The notes below the pieces were generated by a model. That model ran no database searches. It worked only from the letters and a program-made list of their open reading frames with translations, and was not told the origin of the DNA. DNA of 64,000 nucleotides from JALEFZ01 sp964564415 (GTDB taxonomy: Bacteria > Bacteroidota > Bacteroidia > J057): positions 298,776 through 362,775 of the forward strand of contig CAZMAV010000003.1 of NCBI GenBank assembly GCA_964564415.1. Reading direction: 5' to 3'. Position numbers and translations under genes: made by a program. Below, piece after piece: positions 16,316-24,726 of this stretch (position 1 is the stretch's first letter; every line of letters starts with the position of its first letter).

Positions 16316-17605
16316 AAGTTCTCCCTTCATGAAACCCTGGGCATCGACTTCCTCCATCTTGACCCTGGAAATCTTGTTTACCCGGCTCTCATCGAAGGGA
16401 AGCCTCACCTTGATGTAATTATCTGTAAAGCCCTGCATAAAACCATCCTGGTCGCGAGACTCAAAGAGGACGAGCCCTTTCTGGCCTCTATGTCGTTCGT
16501 AAAAATATCTCTTTTTCTTTTCAGAGAGGATGCGAAGCCGAGAGTTGCGCTCGTGGCGAAGCTTGACAGGGACTACTGCAGGCATGTGAATGGCAGGGGT
16601 ATCTTCCCGCTCAGAATAGGTAAATACATGGAGATAGCTGATGTCGAGGTCAGTAAGAAAGCCATAACTATCTTCAAAGTGGCTTTTCTCCTCGCCGGGG
16701 AAGCCTACGATGACATCCACCCCAATACAGGCATGGGGCATGAGTTCCTTTATTTTTTCTACCCTATCTCGATACAACTCCCTGCGATACCTCCTTCGCA
16801 TAAGTCCCAAGAGTTCGTTGTTTCCACTCTGCAAGGGCATGTGGAAGTGTGGCATAAAGCGGCGTGAAGCAGCCACAAATTCAATGATCTCGTCCCTGCA
16901 TAGGTTGGGTTCGATAGAGGAAATCCGAAATCTCTCAATTTCTTCCACCTCATCGAGGGCCTGAATGACGTCCCGGAACTTCTTTTTTTCATCCAGCCCC
17001 TTGCCGTAGTCGCCTATGTTTACCCCGGTGAGTACGATTTCTTTAACACCTGAGGCTGCAATATCCCTTGCATTTTGGAGGATGTTTTCCAGGCGGTCGC
17101 TTCGGCTTTTCCCCCTTGCCAAAGGAATGGTACAAAAGGTACACTTATAATCGCAGCCGTCCTGGATTTTTAGGAAAGTGCGGGTCCGGTCCCCTACAGA
17201 ATAGGCATCCACAAAGGAGGAGACATCCTTGATCTCGCTGTTGTAGACGCAGGGATTGGCTTCTTTGGTAAAATCCTCTACCAGTTCCAGAATTCTGAAT
17301 TTGTCTCCCGCTCCCAGGACCATGTCTACTCCCGGGATGTCAGATATCTCCTTGGGCTTTAGCTGTGCATAGCAGCCAATGACGATGATATAGGTATCTG
17401 CATTATGCTTGAGTGCCTGCTTGATGACCTTGCGGCATTTCTTATTGGCTTCTGCTGTAACAGAGCAGGTGTTGATGATGCAGACTTCAGCTCCTTGAGA
17501 GAAGTCTACTTTTTGAAAGCCTGCTGAAATGAATTGCCTGCCGATAGCTGAAGTTTCCGAAAAATTCAGCTTACAGCCCAGGGTATAAAATGAAACCGTC
17601 CGCAT
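16259..17605 (-). CDS. mtaB: tRNA t6A37 methylthiotransferase MtaB
   Basis: A radical-SAM enzyme of about 448 residues that adds a methylthio group to t6A at position 37 of tRNAs for ANN codons. From the start MRTVSFYTLGCKLNFSE, the N-terminal UPF0004 domain carries cysteines in GCKLN, NTCSVT and GCYAQ for one 4Fe-4S cluster. The radical-SAM cluster is GCDYKCTFCTIP (CxxxCxxC). A C-terminal TRAM domain is expected and the tail GFTDNYIKVRLPF fits. An in-frame Met ten codons upstream exists, but MRTVSFYTLGC matches the family start. The 3' end overlaps the convergent hypothetical gene by 57 bases. Confidence 0.93.
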   Translation of the reverse strand: MRTVSFYTLGCKLNFSETSAIGRQFISAGFQKVDFSQGAEVCIINTCSVTAEANKKCRKVIKQALKHNADTYIIVIGCYAQLKPKEISDIPGVDMVLGAGDKFRILELVEDFTKEANPCVYNSEIKDVSSFVDAYSVGDRTRTFLKIQDGCDYKCTFCTIPLARGKSRSDRLENILQNARDIAASGVKEIVLTGVNIGDYGKGLDEKKKFRDVIQALDEVEEIERFRISSIEPNLCRDEIIEFVAASRRFMPHFHMPLQSGNNELLGLMRRRYRRELYRDRVEKIKELMPHACIGVDVIVGFPGEEKSHFEDSYGFLTDLDISYLHVFTYSEREDTPAIHMPAVVPVKLRHERNSRLRILSEKKKRYFYERHRGQKGLVLFESRDQDGFMQGFTDNYIKVRLPFDESRVNKISRVKMEEVDAQGFMKGELLSPNPITYAGNGTGLGIR

Positions 17606-17775
17606 GAGATCATTCCCTTCTTGGTGAGGAAACAAAGATAATCAAAAATCAAGGAAATCAAGCCCTGAGAGCTGCTTGTATTATCTGTTGGAGGGGAATG
17701 TTTGTATATATAAATTTTTGATACTGAAAATAAAAAGGATGGCTTTAATTTGAGGCTTAATAAGATCCAAAGTAG

Positions 17776-18159
17776 ATGAGTCAGCCTATATATGAATTTC
17801 CGGCAGCCTTGGACAGGGATTATCTCGGTCAGACGTACGGTGAGGATTGGGAGTATGCCTTCGATATGTTTGAAACCTATGTAGAAACCCTGAAGGAGAT
17901 GATGCCGAATTTTGAAAAATCGATGGAGGAAAAAGAATTGTCCTTATGGGGTCGATATATTCACAAACTCAGGCCTGGATTCAAGATGGTTGGCTATCAA
18001 AAGGCCTTTGCCCTCGCCGACGAAATCGAAGAAAGGGGCTTTGACAATTACGAACCTGGGCTTCGGCTCGAAAAAGCTTCGCAACTCCTGTCTTTGATGG
18101 GAGAGAGTCATCCTCTCATGGAGGCGGAAAGCAAAAAATTAAAAGCCCTCATCTCTTAA
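17776..18159 (+). CDS. Hpt-domain phosphotransfer protein
   Basis: A 127-residue all-helical protein with the Hpt active-site histidine in IHKLRPGFKMVGY (about His63). The preceding helix (DMFETYVETLKEMMPNFEKS) and following helices match the four-helix Hpt bundle. Hpt proteins carry phosphate between a hybrid histidine kinase and a response regulator. A LytTR response regulator follows 40 bases downstream, so the pair probably forms the end of a phosphorelay. No kinase is in the window. HKLRP in place of the usual HxLKG is a common variant. Confidence 0.85.
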   Translation: MSQPIYEFPAALDRDYLGQTYGEDWEYAFDMFETYVETLKEMMPNFEKSMEEKELSLWGRYIHKLRPGFKMVGYQKAFALADEIEERGFDNYEPGLRLEKASQLLSLMGESHPLMEAESKKLKALIS

Positions 18160-18200
18160 ATTTAGCCTTATACTACCTCCTCAGCCACTCTGCCATCATT

Positions 18201-18857
18201 GTGGACGATGATAAGATGTCCAGGATTCACCTTTCTCATTTGCTGCACAAGGTAAAGGGAATAAACCTGCGCCATGCCTTTTCCAGTCCCATGGAAGCCA
18301 TGGATTTTCTTGCTTCAGAGAAGACAGATTTAGTTTTTCTGGATATTGAAATGCCTGAGGTGTCGGGGATGGACCTTCTCCAGAACCTTAGGGAAAGGCC
18401 CCTGGTCATTATCATCAGCAGCAAGGAAAACTACGCCCTCCAAGCCTTTGAAGAAGACGTGTGCGACTACCTGGTCAAGCCCGTCCTGATGCCCCGGCTC
18501 ATCAAAGCCCTGGAAAAAGCGAGGAAACAGCTACCCTCTAAACCTGAAACAAAGGCCTTGGAATATCCCACTCATTTGTTTCTCAAAGAAAATAAGAGAT
18601 TGATCCGCATCGAGACCGGAGATATTTTATATGTGGAGTCATTGGGGGATTATGCAAAATTTTTCCTGGAGAATAAAAGGCAGGTAATGGTCCATTCCAG
18701 CCTGAAAAATATAGAAAAACAACTCAATCCCGAGAAGTTTCTCAAGGTCCATCGGTCCTTTTTGGTCAACCTCCAGAAGATTGTAGACATCGAGGACTCT
18801 ACCTTGCTCATTGAGGGCAGGGTCATCCCAATCAGTCGCGCCCCAAAGGCCTTCTGA
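18201..18857 (+). CDS. LytTR-family response regulator, both ends disturbed
   Basis: Receiver domain with VDDDK acidic pocket, phospho-acceptor Asp in LVFLDIEMPEVSG and Lys in YLVKPV, then a LytTR DNA-binding domain (HLFLKENKRLIRIETGDILY, MVHSSLKNIEKQL, FLKVHRSFLVNL). The first usable start is GTG at 18201, but the codons before it (SAIIVDDD) complete the first receiver strand, with no ATG, GTG or TTG in frame, so the real start is unresolved. At the 3' end the frame stops after SRAPKAF. One added base near 18854 would continue as LMQRIQII, the typical LytTR end, to a stop at 18880. So a single-base deletion is likely, real or from the assembly. It lies after the Hpt gene. Confidence 0.8.
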   Translation: MDDDKMSRIHLSHLLHKVKGINLRHAFSSPMEAMDFLASEKTDLVFLDIEMPEVSGMDLLQNLRERPLVIIISSKENYALQAFEEDVCDYLVKPVLMPRLIKALEKARKQLPSKPETKALEYPTHLFLKENKRLIRIETGDILYVESLGDYAKFFLENKRQVMVHSSLKNIEKQLNPEKFLKVHRSFLVNLQKIVDIEDSTLLIEGRVIPISRAPKAF

Positions 18858-18903
18858 TGCAGAGAATTCAGATTATTTGAGGATGGAGGAGTGGCCCATG
18901 CCT

Positions 18904-18940
18904 AATAAAAAAAGAAAGCGATGAAGAACATCGCTTTCTC
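18904..18940 (-). terminator. Terminator for HMG-CoA reductase
   Basis: AGAAAGCGATG (18913-18923) pairs with CATCGCTTTCT (18929-18939), an 11-bp stem with a 5-nt loop. On the minus strand it is followed by a run of T (A-run at 18907-18913 on the plus strand). It lies 33 bases after the reductase stop and may also end the LytTR transcript. Confidence 0.8.
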
Positions 18941-18972
18941 TGAAGACTAAAATAGTAGTAATAGTAGTAATT

Positions 18973-20520
18973 TTACCTGTTTCGGCCGTAGTGCTCGTGG
19001 CTGGAGACCCAGTCCGAAGAAGAGATGGCCGAGGCCAGGGAAAGTTCTCCTGCGAGTACAGCCCCTGTTACAATTTCGGCAAATTTTTTGACTTTTCCTT
19101 TACCATAGCAGCCCAAAAGTTCAAGAGCTTCCTTTTGAGTAGCCAATCCGGTACCTCCTCCGTAGGTAGCAACGATGAGGGAGGGGATGGTAATGGAAAA
19201 ATAGAGGTCCTTCTCTTCAGTCAATTCACAGTAGACGATGCCTGCGGAGGATTCTGAGACATTAGCTACGTCCTGTCCGGTAGCGATAAAAATCGCCGTG
19301 ATGGCATTGGCGGAGTGGAGGCCGTTGTTATTGGCTCCAGAGAGGATCGCGCCCACATTTGCCACACCTGCATGGTAGGCCAGGGTAGTGGTATCGACCC
19401 TCATGTATTGGTTGAGCACATCCCGTTTGATGGTGCACTCTGCGGTGACCCTTTTGCCTCGGGTATGCATGACGTTAACCTGAGAAGCCTTTTTATCAGT
19501 AGCCAGGTTGGATTCCAGGTAAAAGTGCTTGACGGGATTCTCTTTATAATTGTCGAGGATCCAGCTACAGGCGGCAAAGGTAGCCCGACCTACCATGTTT
19601 TGGCCTGCGGCATCTCCGGTTTCATAGTTGAAGCGGAGGTAGGCAAATTTGCTGGCCAGGTAATCGTCGATGTAGGAGAGTTTTCCGATGCTGGTGGTGG
19701 ACTCTGCTTGTTCGGCGATACGCTTTTCATTGGCACGGACCCAGGCGACAAAATCCCTGGCGGCGCGTGCATCTTCCATGACAAAAACCGGCGCCCGCTG
19801 CATGACGTCATCTACTACGCTGCACTTGACCCCTCCGGAGGCATTGATCAACTTGATGCCTCGGTTGTAGGAAGCTACCAGGGTACCCTCAGCTGTAGCC
19901 AAGGGAATCAGGAAGTCTCCCAGGGCATGCTCTCCATGGATGGTTAATGGACCTGCAAATCCCATGGGTATCTGTGCCACACCCGTAAAGTGCTCACAGT
20001 TGCCCTGAGTGATATGAGGATCGAAGGAATATTGCCCGATGTGGTCGATCTTTTTTCCGGTAAAATCCTCTACAAATTTTTGACGGATCTTGATGATCTC
20101 CTCGTCGTAGTCGTCGGTATCCGAGCGAGGAATGACGATTCGGTTTTCTTTTTTCTTTTGAATTGCGCCTTCGACCTTGAATTTGAGCTTTCCGAAGGGC
20201 TTAGCCTCGAATTCAAGGAGGATTTCGTGCTTGCCGAGGGCCAGGGCGGGAATATCAGCCTGAATTTCTACGACAGACTTAAGGGGAAAGTCCACCGGAC
20301 TGGACTTTGAGAGTTCTCCCGGAGCCAGGGTAGTCCCATTGTCGAGGACAATTTTGATCTTGTTTTCAGGAACGGCTATCCCGGCTAGGTGAAGGGAATA
20401 GAGGCCCACCAGGGTAGCATCACTGAGGCGGTTTTTCAAAGAAAAACTAACCCCTGTTTCTATGTTTCTAAGGCTACCAAAGGTGTAGAGCTGTTTGAGA
20501 AGAAGACTTGGGACAAGCAT
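18973..20520 (-). CDS. Hydroxymethylglutaryl-CoA reductase, class I type, with N-terminal extension
   Basis: A 515-residue enzyme that reduces HMG-CoA to mevalonate, the committed step of mevalonate-route isoprenoid synthesis. The catalytic core spans about residues 165-515: CEHFTGVAQIPMGFAGPL, Glu in ATAEGTLVASYNRG, Lys in LATDKKASQVN, Asp in ATGQDVANV and His in SSHEHYG at the C terminus. About 130 residues precede the core and look like a beta-rich soluble domain (LSDATLVGLYSLHLAGIAVP); no membrane anchor is visible, unlike eukaryotic class I enzymes. The extension has no assigned role. No other mevalonate genes are adjacent. A terminator follows. Confidence 0.92.
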   Translation of the reverse strand: MLVPSLLLKQLYTFGSLRNIETGVSFSLKNRLSDATLVGLYSLHLAGIAVPENKIKIVLDNGTTLAPGELSKSSPVDFPLKSVVEIQADIPALALGKHEILLEFEAKPFGKLKFKVEGAIQKKKENRIVIPRSDTDDYDEEIIKIRQKFVEDFTGKKIDHIGQYSFDPHITQGNCEHFTGVAQIPMGFAGPLTIHGEHALGDFLIPLATAEGTLVASYNRGIKLINASGGVKCSVVDDVMQRAPVFVMEDARAARDFVAWVRANEKRIAEQAESTTSIGKLSYIDDYLASKFAYLRFNYETGDAAGQNMVGRATFAACSWILDNYKENPVKHFYLESNLATDKKASQVNVMHTRGKRVTAECTIKRDVLNQYMRVDTTTLAYHAGVANVGAILSGANNNGLHSANAITAIFIATGQDVANVSESSAGIVYCELTEEKDLYFSITIPSLIVATYGGGTGLATQKEALELLGCYGKGKVKKFAEIVTGAVLAGELSLASAISSSDWVSSHEHYGRNR

Positions 20521-20610
20521 TGGCGGTGCAAATCTTAAAACTTATGTAAAGTTAAATTAATTAAAAGCCTAGCTTTTACAAAGGTTATGAAAAGATTTTG
20601 TTGCTTTGCC

Positions 20611-20755
20611 GTGACCTTTTTTCCTGATAAGCTTCTTATCTATAGAGCCATACTCATGAGGAGTTGTATGAATTCCCATTGAGAGTCAAGGCTCCTGTGT
20701 GAGTAATCGTTTCCTTAGGAAAGGGCGTAGATAGCGGCGTCCTTTCCTTTTTGTG
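20611..20755 (+). ncRNA. Candidate non-coding RNA ending in a terminator
   Basis: The 297-base gap between the divergent HMG-CoA reductase and dapD genes holds a plus-strand terminator (AGGAAAGG near 20717-20724, CCTTTCCT near 20741-20748, then TTTTT) with no plus-strand protein gene before it. Upstream, GAGCC near 20647 pairs with GGCTC near 20690 and the arms continue (ACTC/GAGT pieces), forming a long hairpin. TTGCTTTG at 20601-20608 resembles a -7 box. This layout fits a small RNA of about 140 nt, possibly 6S-like. Sequence identity to a known RNA family was not established. Confidence 0.35.
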
Positions 20756-20788
20756 TATGTGGGAACGAGGGTTGCGCCGGACATTACT

Positions 20789-20796
20789 TATATTTG
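20789..20796 (+). promoter_or_regulatory. -7 box of dapD promoter
   Basis: TATATTTG matches TAnnTTTG and stands 22 bases before the dapD ATG. A TTG at 20772 is too close for a standard -33 element, so only the -7 element is convincing. Confidence 0.45.
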
Positions 20797-20817
20797 CAGC
20801 CAAAATTTGATTTCTAC

Positions 20818-21633
20818 ATGGAAGAACTACAACAACAAATCGAGGCAGCCTGGGAAAACCGTGAACTACTCAGAGAAGATAAGACCAGAGATGCCATCCG
20901 CGAGGTGCTGGAACTCCTGGACAAGGGAAAACTGCGCTGTGCTGAGCCCATAGCTGCAGGCTGGAAAGTCAACGATTGGGTCAAAAAGGCCGTCATCCTC
21001 TATTTTCCTATACAGACCATGGAGGTAACCGAACTGGCCCCCTTTGAATATCATGACAAGATGAAGCTCAAGACCGACTATAAGGGTCAGGGGGTGAGGG
21101 TGGTGCCTCCGGCTACAGCTCGTTATGGAGCTCACATCGCAGCAGGGGTGGTCATGATGCCTTCCTATGTCAATATAGGGGCCTATGTGGATGGGGGTTC
21201 TATGGTAGATACCTGGGCGACCGTCGGTTCCTGCGCACAGATCGGAAAAAATGTCCACCTCAGCGGAGGAGTAGGGATAGGAGGGGTCTTGGAACCCGTA
21301 CAGGCAGCCCCCGTGATCATCGAAGACAATGCCTTTATCGGGAGTCGTTCCATCGTGGTGGAAGGTGTGAGGGTAGGGAAGGAGGCCGTACTGGGTGCCA
21401 ATGTGGTCCTTACGGCTTCTAGCAAAATTATTGACGTCTCCGGTTCGGAGCCTGTAGAGTACAAGGGATTCATCCCCGAAAGAAGTGTGGTCATCCCCGG
21501 AAGCTACACAAAGAAGTTTCCCGCCGGAGAATATCAGGTGAGTGCTGCCCTTATCATCGGCAAGCGAAAGGCATCAACCGACAAAAAGGTTTCCCTGAAT
21601 GAAGCACTCCGAAACTTTCATGTGAGTGTGTAG
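20818..21633 (+). CDS. dapD: Tetrahydrodipicolinate N-succinyltransferase
   Basis: A 271-residue left-handed beta-helix enzyme that transfers succinyl from succinyl-CoA to tetrahydrodipicolinate in the succinylase branch of lysine and meso-diaminopimelate synthesis. The N-terminal helical domain begins MEELQQQIEAAWENRELL. The hexapeptide-repeat core includes ARYGAHIAAGVVMMPSYVNI, GAYVDGGSMVDTWATVGSCA, HLSGGVGIGGVLEP and NAFIGSRSIVVEGV. ATG at 20818 fits the family start and the promoter box at 20789; a TTG at 20794 in frame would lie inside that box. Length is standard. No other dap genes are nearby. Confidence 0.96.
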   Translation: MEELQQQIEAAWENRELLREDKTRDAIREVLELLDKGKLRCAEPIAAGWKVNDWVKKAVILYFPIQTMEVTELAPFEYHDKMKLKTDYKGQGVRVVPPATARYGAHIAAGVVMMPSYVNIGAYVDGGSMVDTWATVGSCAQIGKNVHLSGGVGIGGVLEPVQAAPVIIEDNAFIGSRSIVVEGVRVGKEAVLGANVVLTASSKIIDVSGSEPVEYKGFIPERSVVIPGSYTKKFPAGEYQVSAALIIGKRKASTDKKVSLNEALRNFHVSV

Positions 21634-21651
21634 ACCGGGCAGGCAATTGAT

Positions 21652-22077
21652 CTATTTGTAATACACCAGGGCCTTTACCTGATCCACATAGAGTTTGACC
21701 CGATTCGAATCTATGGGAGCCTCCGTTTTCAGGTAGAGGACCCTCTCTGCATGCGCTTCATCTTGAAGGGCCTCAGGGGTTTCAAAGGAAGAATATGCTT
21801 TTTTATCGGGAAAAAACCACTTACTGACTCGCTTTGCTTCTCCTTCTATCCATTCTCCCTCTATTCTCGCCCCTTCGAGTTTGTAGACCTTTTCCTCTAC
21901 CAATAAATAAATATGGGGCCGGGCTGAAGCCCATTGCTTTATCACGAGCCCAACTTCATTTTGGCTTTCTCCAGGATAAAAGTAAAGGGTTTGGGGCTTG
22001 AGATTGCCTCCACAGCCACTTAGGCTAAGTAGGAGTAGAAGTAAAGGCAATAGCAAAAATCCAAGGTCTATTTTCAT
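21652..22077 (-). CDS. Hypothetical lipoprotein, 141 residues
   Basis: The N terminus is a long leucine-rich signal ending SLSGC (Cys22), a clear lipobox. The remainder is about 120 residues of mixed beta structure with charged surface (PHIYLLVEEKVYKLEGARIE, RVLYLKTEAPIDSNRVKLY). I do not recognise a family. It is 62 bases downstream of the TPR membrane protein gene on the same strand and may be its operon partner. Its stop is 18 bases from the convergent dapD stop. Confidence 0.7.
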   Translation of the reverse strand: MKIDLGFLLLPLLLLLLSLSGCGGNLKPQTLYFYPGESQNEVGLVIKQWASARPHIYLLVEEKVYKLEGARIEGEWIEGEAKRVSKWFFPDKKAYSSFETPEALQDEAHAERVLYLKTEAPIDSNRVKLYVDQVKALVYYK

Positions 22078-22139
22078 CCTGATTTTATGTTTAAAGTAGG
22101 GCTGTCTATTCTTATGTTAAGTTTTACCGATGGGAAAAC

Positions 22140-23459
22140 CTAAGACCATTCGATTATCTCGATTTCGTAGCCGGAAAAATTTTCGGCCAGTGCTTTGTCC
22201 AAGCCAAAAGTTCCCCCGCAAATGGCTTTTCGACCTGGGGTCAGAAAGGGAAAATCAGCAGTAAATACGTAGAGATCACTGCTCTGGCTGGCCTGTCCTC
22301 CCTTCCATTTGAGGGCGATCTTAAGGCTACGATAAGAGGCTAATCCTTTATTTTCTACCTCCAATTCGATGTTTACATAGCCCTGAGCAAAATTTCCAGG
22401 TTCCCGGAGGCTAAGCTTTCTCTCCCTGAATACCAGTTCATGGCCCTCGGGCTTACTGGGTTTCCACCCTACTTCCTCAATTACTGGGCTGGGAGGGTAG
22501 CTGTCCTGACCTGGATGTTGTTTAATTTCCTGGATAGCCCATCGAAGGCTTGACAGCTCTTTTGTCAACTCTTCCTTTTTGTAAATCAGGATATTCCAGG
22601 GAATAAGGTCGCCCGGGCGGGCTACCCCTGTATGTCCCGATTTGATATCTACCTTTTTTTCCGCAATCCGGTTACCTGCCTCATCCAGGAGTAGCACCCT
22701 TATCTTGAGGTCTTCCACCTCGATATTGCCTACTTCCAGATAGCCATAGGCCTTGTAGGAAAATGCTTCCTTGTACTTGCTGACGGAGGAACTAAGGGGG
22801 ATTGCCTTAAAATTCCTTTCTTCCTCAGCTTCTTCGAATTCTATGGGGATGCCAAGGTCTATTTCGGACTTTGGTTTTTCAGGGCTTTGAGGGGGCTTTA
22901 TCTTCGCCTTAGGCTGAGAGGTTTCCATTGTATCTTCCTTTTCCCCAGAACTTCTCAGATAACATACTCCTAGCAGGACCAAAATTAAAGGCAGGAGGAC
23001 AAACCAGCTTCGATTTCCCCATCGAAGGCCTGATGAAGGCTGTTTGCTTTCTTTTTGGCGTGCGGTGCTAATGAGCTTGAGGGAGGGCTCATGAGAGGGG
23101 TTTAGGTCGAGCAGCCGCCGAGCGTAGGCCTGGGCCTGTGGGTAGTCTTCTTTTTCGCTGCGGGAGAGATGGGCCTGAGCAATTTGCTCCAGGGTTTCAT
23201 GGTCAATGGGATTGAGGATAAGGGCCTGCTCGAATTCGGCAATGGCATCCGAATAATTTTGGTACCTGAGGAAGCCCCTTCCACGGGCCTTATGATCTGC
23301 GATTTCCTTTTGGATCATCTCCCAATCTTCTTCATCAAGGCCAAGTTCGCGGGCCACCTCCCGGAGGTCCTCAGGGCTAATGTCCTGGTGGATCTGTGCC
23401 TTGTCCTGAAGTTCAAGGATGCGATTGATGTAGCGTTTGAGCAGTTCCTTTTGATCCAT
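22140..23459 (-). CDS. TPR protein with one transmembrane helix and envelope-side C-terminal domain
   Basis: A 439-residue protein. Residues 1-60 are charged helices (DISPEDLREVARELGLDEED). About 60-135 are two TPR units (GFLRYQNYSDAIAEFEQALI, YAQAYARRLLDLNPSHEP-like). Residues about 150-166 form a single membrane helix (SWFVLLPLILVLLGVCYL). A Pro/Glu/Lys-rich linker follows, then about 220 residues of beta-rich sequence (IRVLLLDEAGNRIAEKKVDI, FAQGYVNIELEVENKGLASY). With TPRs in the cytoplasm and the C terminus outside, it looks like a trans-envelope adaptor. No family name can be given. It is followed by a lipoprotein gene and preceded by a hydrolase gene on the same strand (21-base gap). 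Confidence 0.7.
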   Translation of the reverse strand: MDQKELLKRYINRILELQDKAQIHQDISPEDLREVARELGLDEEDWEMIQKEIADHKARGRGFLRYQNYSDAIAEFEQALILNPIDHETLEQIAQAHLSRSEKEDYPQAQAYARRLLDLNPSHEPSLKLISTARQKESKQPSSGLRWGNRSWFVLLPLILVLLGVCYLRSSGEKEDTMETSQPKAKIKPPQSPEKPKSEIDLGIPIEFEEAEEERNFKAIPLSSSVSKYKEAFSYKAYGYLEVGNIEVEDLKIRVLLLDEAGNRIAEKKVDIKSGHTGVARPGDLIPWNILIYKKEELTKELSSLRWAIQEIKQHPGQDSYPPSPVIEEVGWKPSKPEGHELVFRERKLSLREPGNFAQGYVNIELEVENKGLASYRSLKIALKWKGGQASQSSDLYVFTADFPFLTPGRKAICGGTFGLDKALAENFSGYEIEIIEWS

Positions 23460-23480
23460 AGGTGTGAGGACTTAGGGCGG

Positions 23481-24521
23481 CTAAAGCTGAGGGTTTTCTT
23501 GATGGGTTTCGACAGAAGAAAGGCCCAGTACCTCCTCGATAAAGCGGTAACTTTGGGCTTCTACAGAGGCAATATCCTCAGAGCGTAGGGAAGAAGTCAT
23601 CACATGTGCTCCTACTTCAGGGAAGGCCTCTACCCGTTTGAGCGCGGAGGGAGTCTGGGTCAGTCGATCGAATTTTTCTATGGCATCCAGGGAAATGGTC
23701 TGGTCTTTTTCCTCATCGTTTTTGTACCAATATCCAATGAAGTAGGGGAGGTCGATTTTTTTGAAGGTCTGTGGCTTCATGGTCTGATCGAGCAGGGCCT
23801 GCATAGCGATGAGTCCTTCGATCCTATACTTCCAGGTCCAATATTTTTCCTCCTCCGTACCCTTGAAGCCTTGGATCTCCCGATACTCCGAGCCAATAAA
23901 ACTGCTGAGGATTTCCTTGCCCCAGGGACCGGTTGCCAGGGGCATAAAGGGATTGGCCACTTTAAAATTAGGGGAATACATGATGAGGGCGTGAACGAGG
24001 TCGGGATGCTCTGAAGCTAGGTAGGTAGCCAGGGTAGCACCTGTCGAACAGCCGACCAAAATAAGGGTATCCCCAAGCAAGCGACCCATGGCCAAGGCTT
24101 TCTTGGCGGAGTTCATGTATTTCATAGGGGTCAATTCCCTGAATGATTCGGGACTATCAATCCCATGGCCTTCTAGTCGGGGAATATAAAGGTTGCAGCC
24201 GTATCTCCTCGCCATATCCACATGGACAGGATCGCCCTCTACGGGAGAGGCCGAAAAACCGTGGAGGTAAACCATGGCATAGGGCGTTTTTTGAAAGGAA
24301 TCTGCCCAGACGATGCGCGACTGATTCCCTTCTTTTAGGCCGGCTACCAGGGATTCTTCTTCCGCTATGTAGTCGTCTAATTCATCTAAATCTACCTCTA
24401 TGCTGGGTAAGAAGGTATTTACTTCCTCGTAGCGGGGCTTGGGCCCCGAAGCGTAAATGGCGAAACCCAAGAGGATGATCCCTATGATGACGATCAAAAT
24501 ACGTCGGATTATTTTACCCAT
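23481..24521 (-). CDS. Alpha/beta hydrolase (serine esterase-like), membrane-anchored
   Basis: A 346-residue protein with an N-terminal hydrophobic anchor (about residues 6-26, ILIVIIGIILLGFAIYAS). The hydrolase fold is evident: oxyanion strand MVYLHGFSASPVEGDP (about 79-94), LEGHGIDSP, nucleophile elbow LVGCSTGATLA (Ser near 159), and catalytic His in PEVGAHVMTS (about 305). It matches carboxylesterase or monoacylglycerol-lipase-like proteins of the serine aminopeptidase fold. Substrate unknown; action on lipids or esters at the periplasmic side is an inference from the anchor. It heads a three-gene minus-strand cluster with the TPR protein and lipoprotein. Confidence 0.82.
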   Translation of the reverse strand: MGKIIRRILIVIIGIILLGFAIYASGPKPRYEEVNTFLPSIEVDLDELDDYIAEEESLVAGLKEGNQSRIVWADSFQKTPYAMVYLHGFSASPVEGDPVHVDMARRYGCNLYIPRLEGHGIDSPESFRELTPMKYMNSAKKALAMGRLLGDTLILVGCSTGATLATYLASEHPDLVHALIMYSPNFKVANPFMPLATGPWGKEILSSFIGSEYREIQGFKGTEEEKYWTWKYRIEGLIAMQALLDQTMKPQTFKKIDLPYFIGYWYKNDEEKDQTISLDAIEKFDRLTQTPSALKRVEAFPEVGAHVMTSSLRSEDIASVEAQSYRFIEEVLGLSSVETHQENPQL

Positions 24522-24726
24522 AAACTAGAATAAAGCTGAGCGTTTTCGAGGGAGAATTTACGATATTTTCCTGCTTATCCGAAAATGAAGGCGTTGAATT
24601 TGATGCTCACCCATCGGTAATTTGAAGGTTTCATTTGGGATTTTTACAAAAAGTGAAGGCATAACAAAGTTTCATTGTTAAATTCATGACTTATCTTAAG
24701 CTAATCATAGAACCATTTCAGTATCC

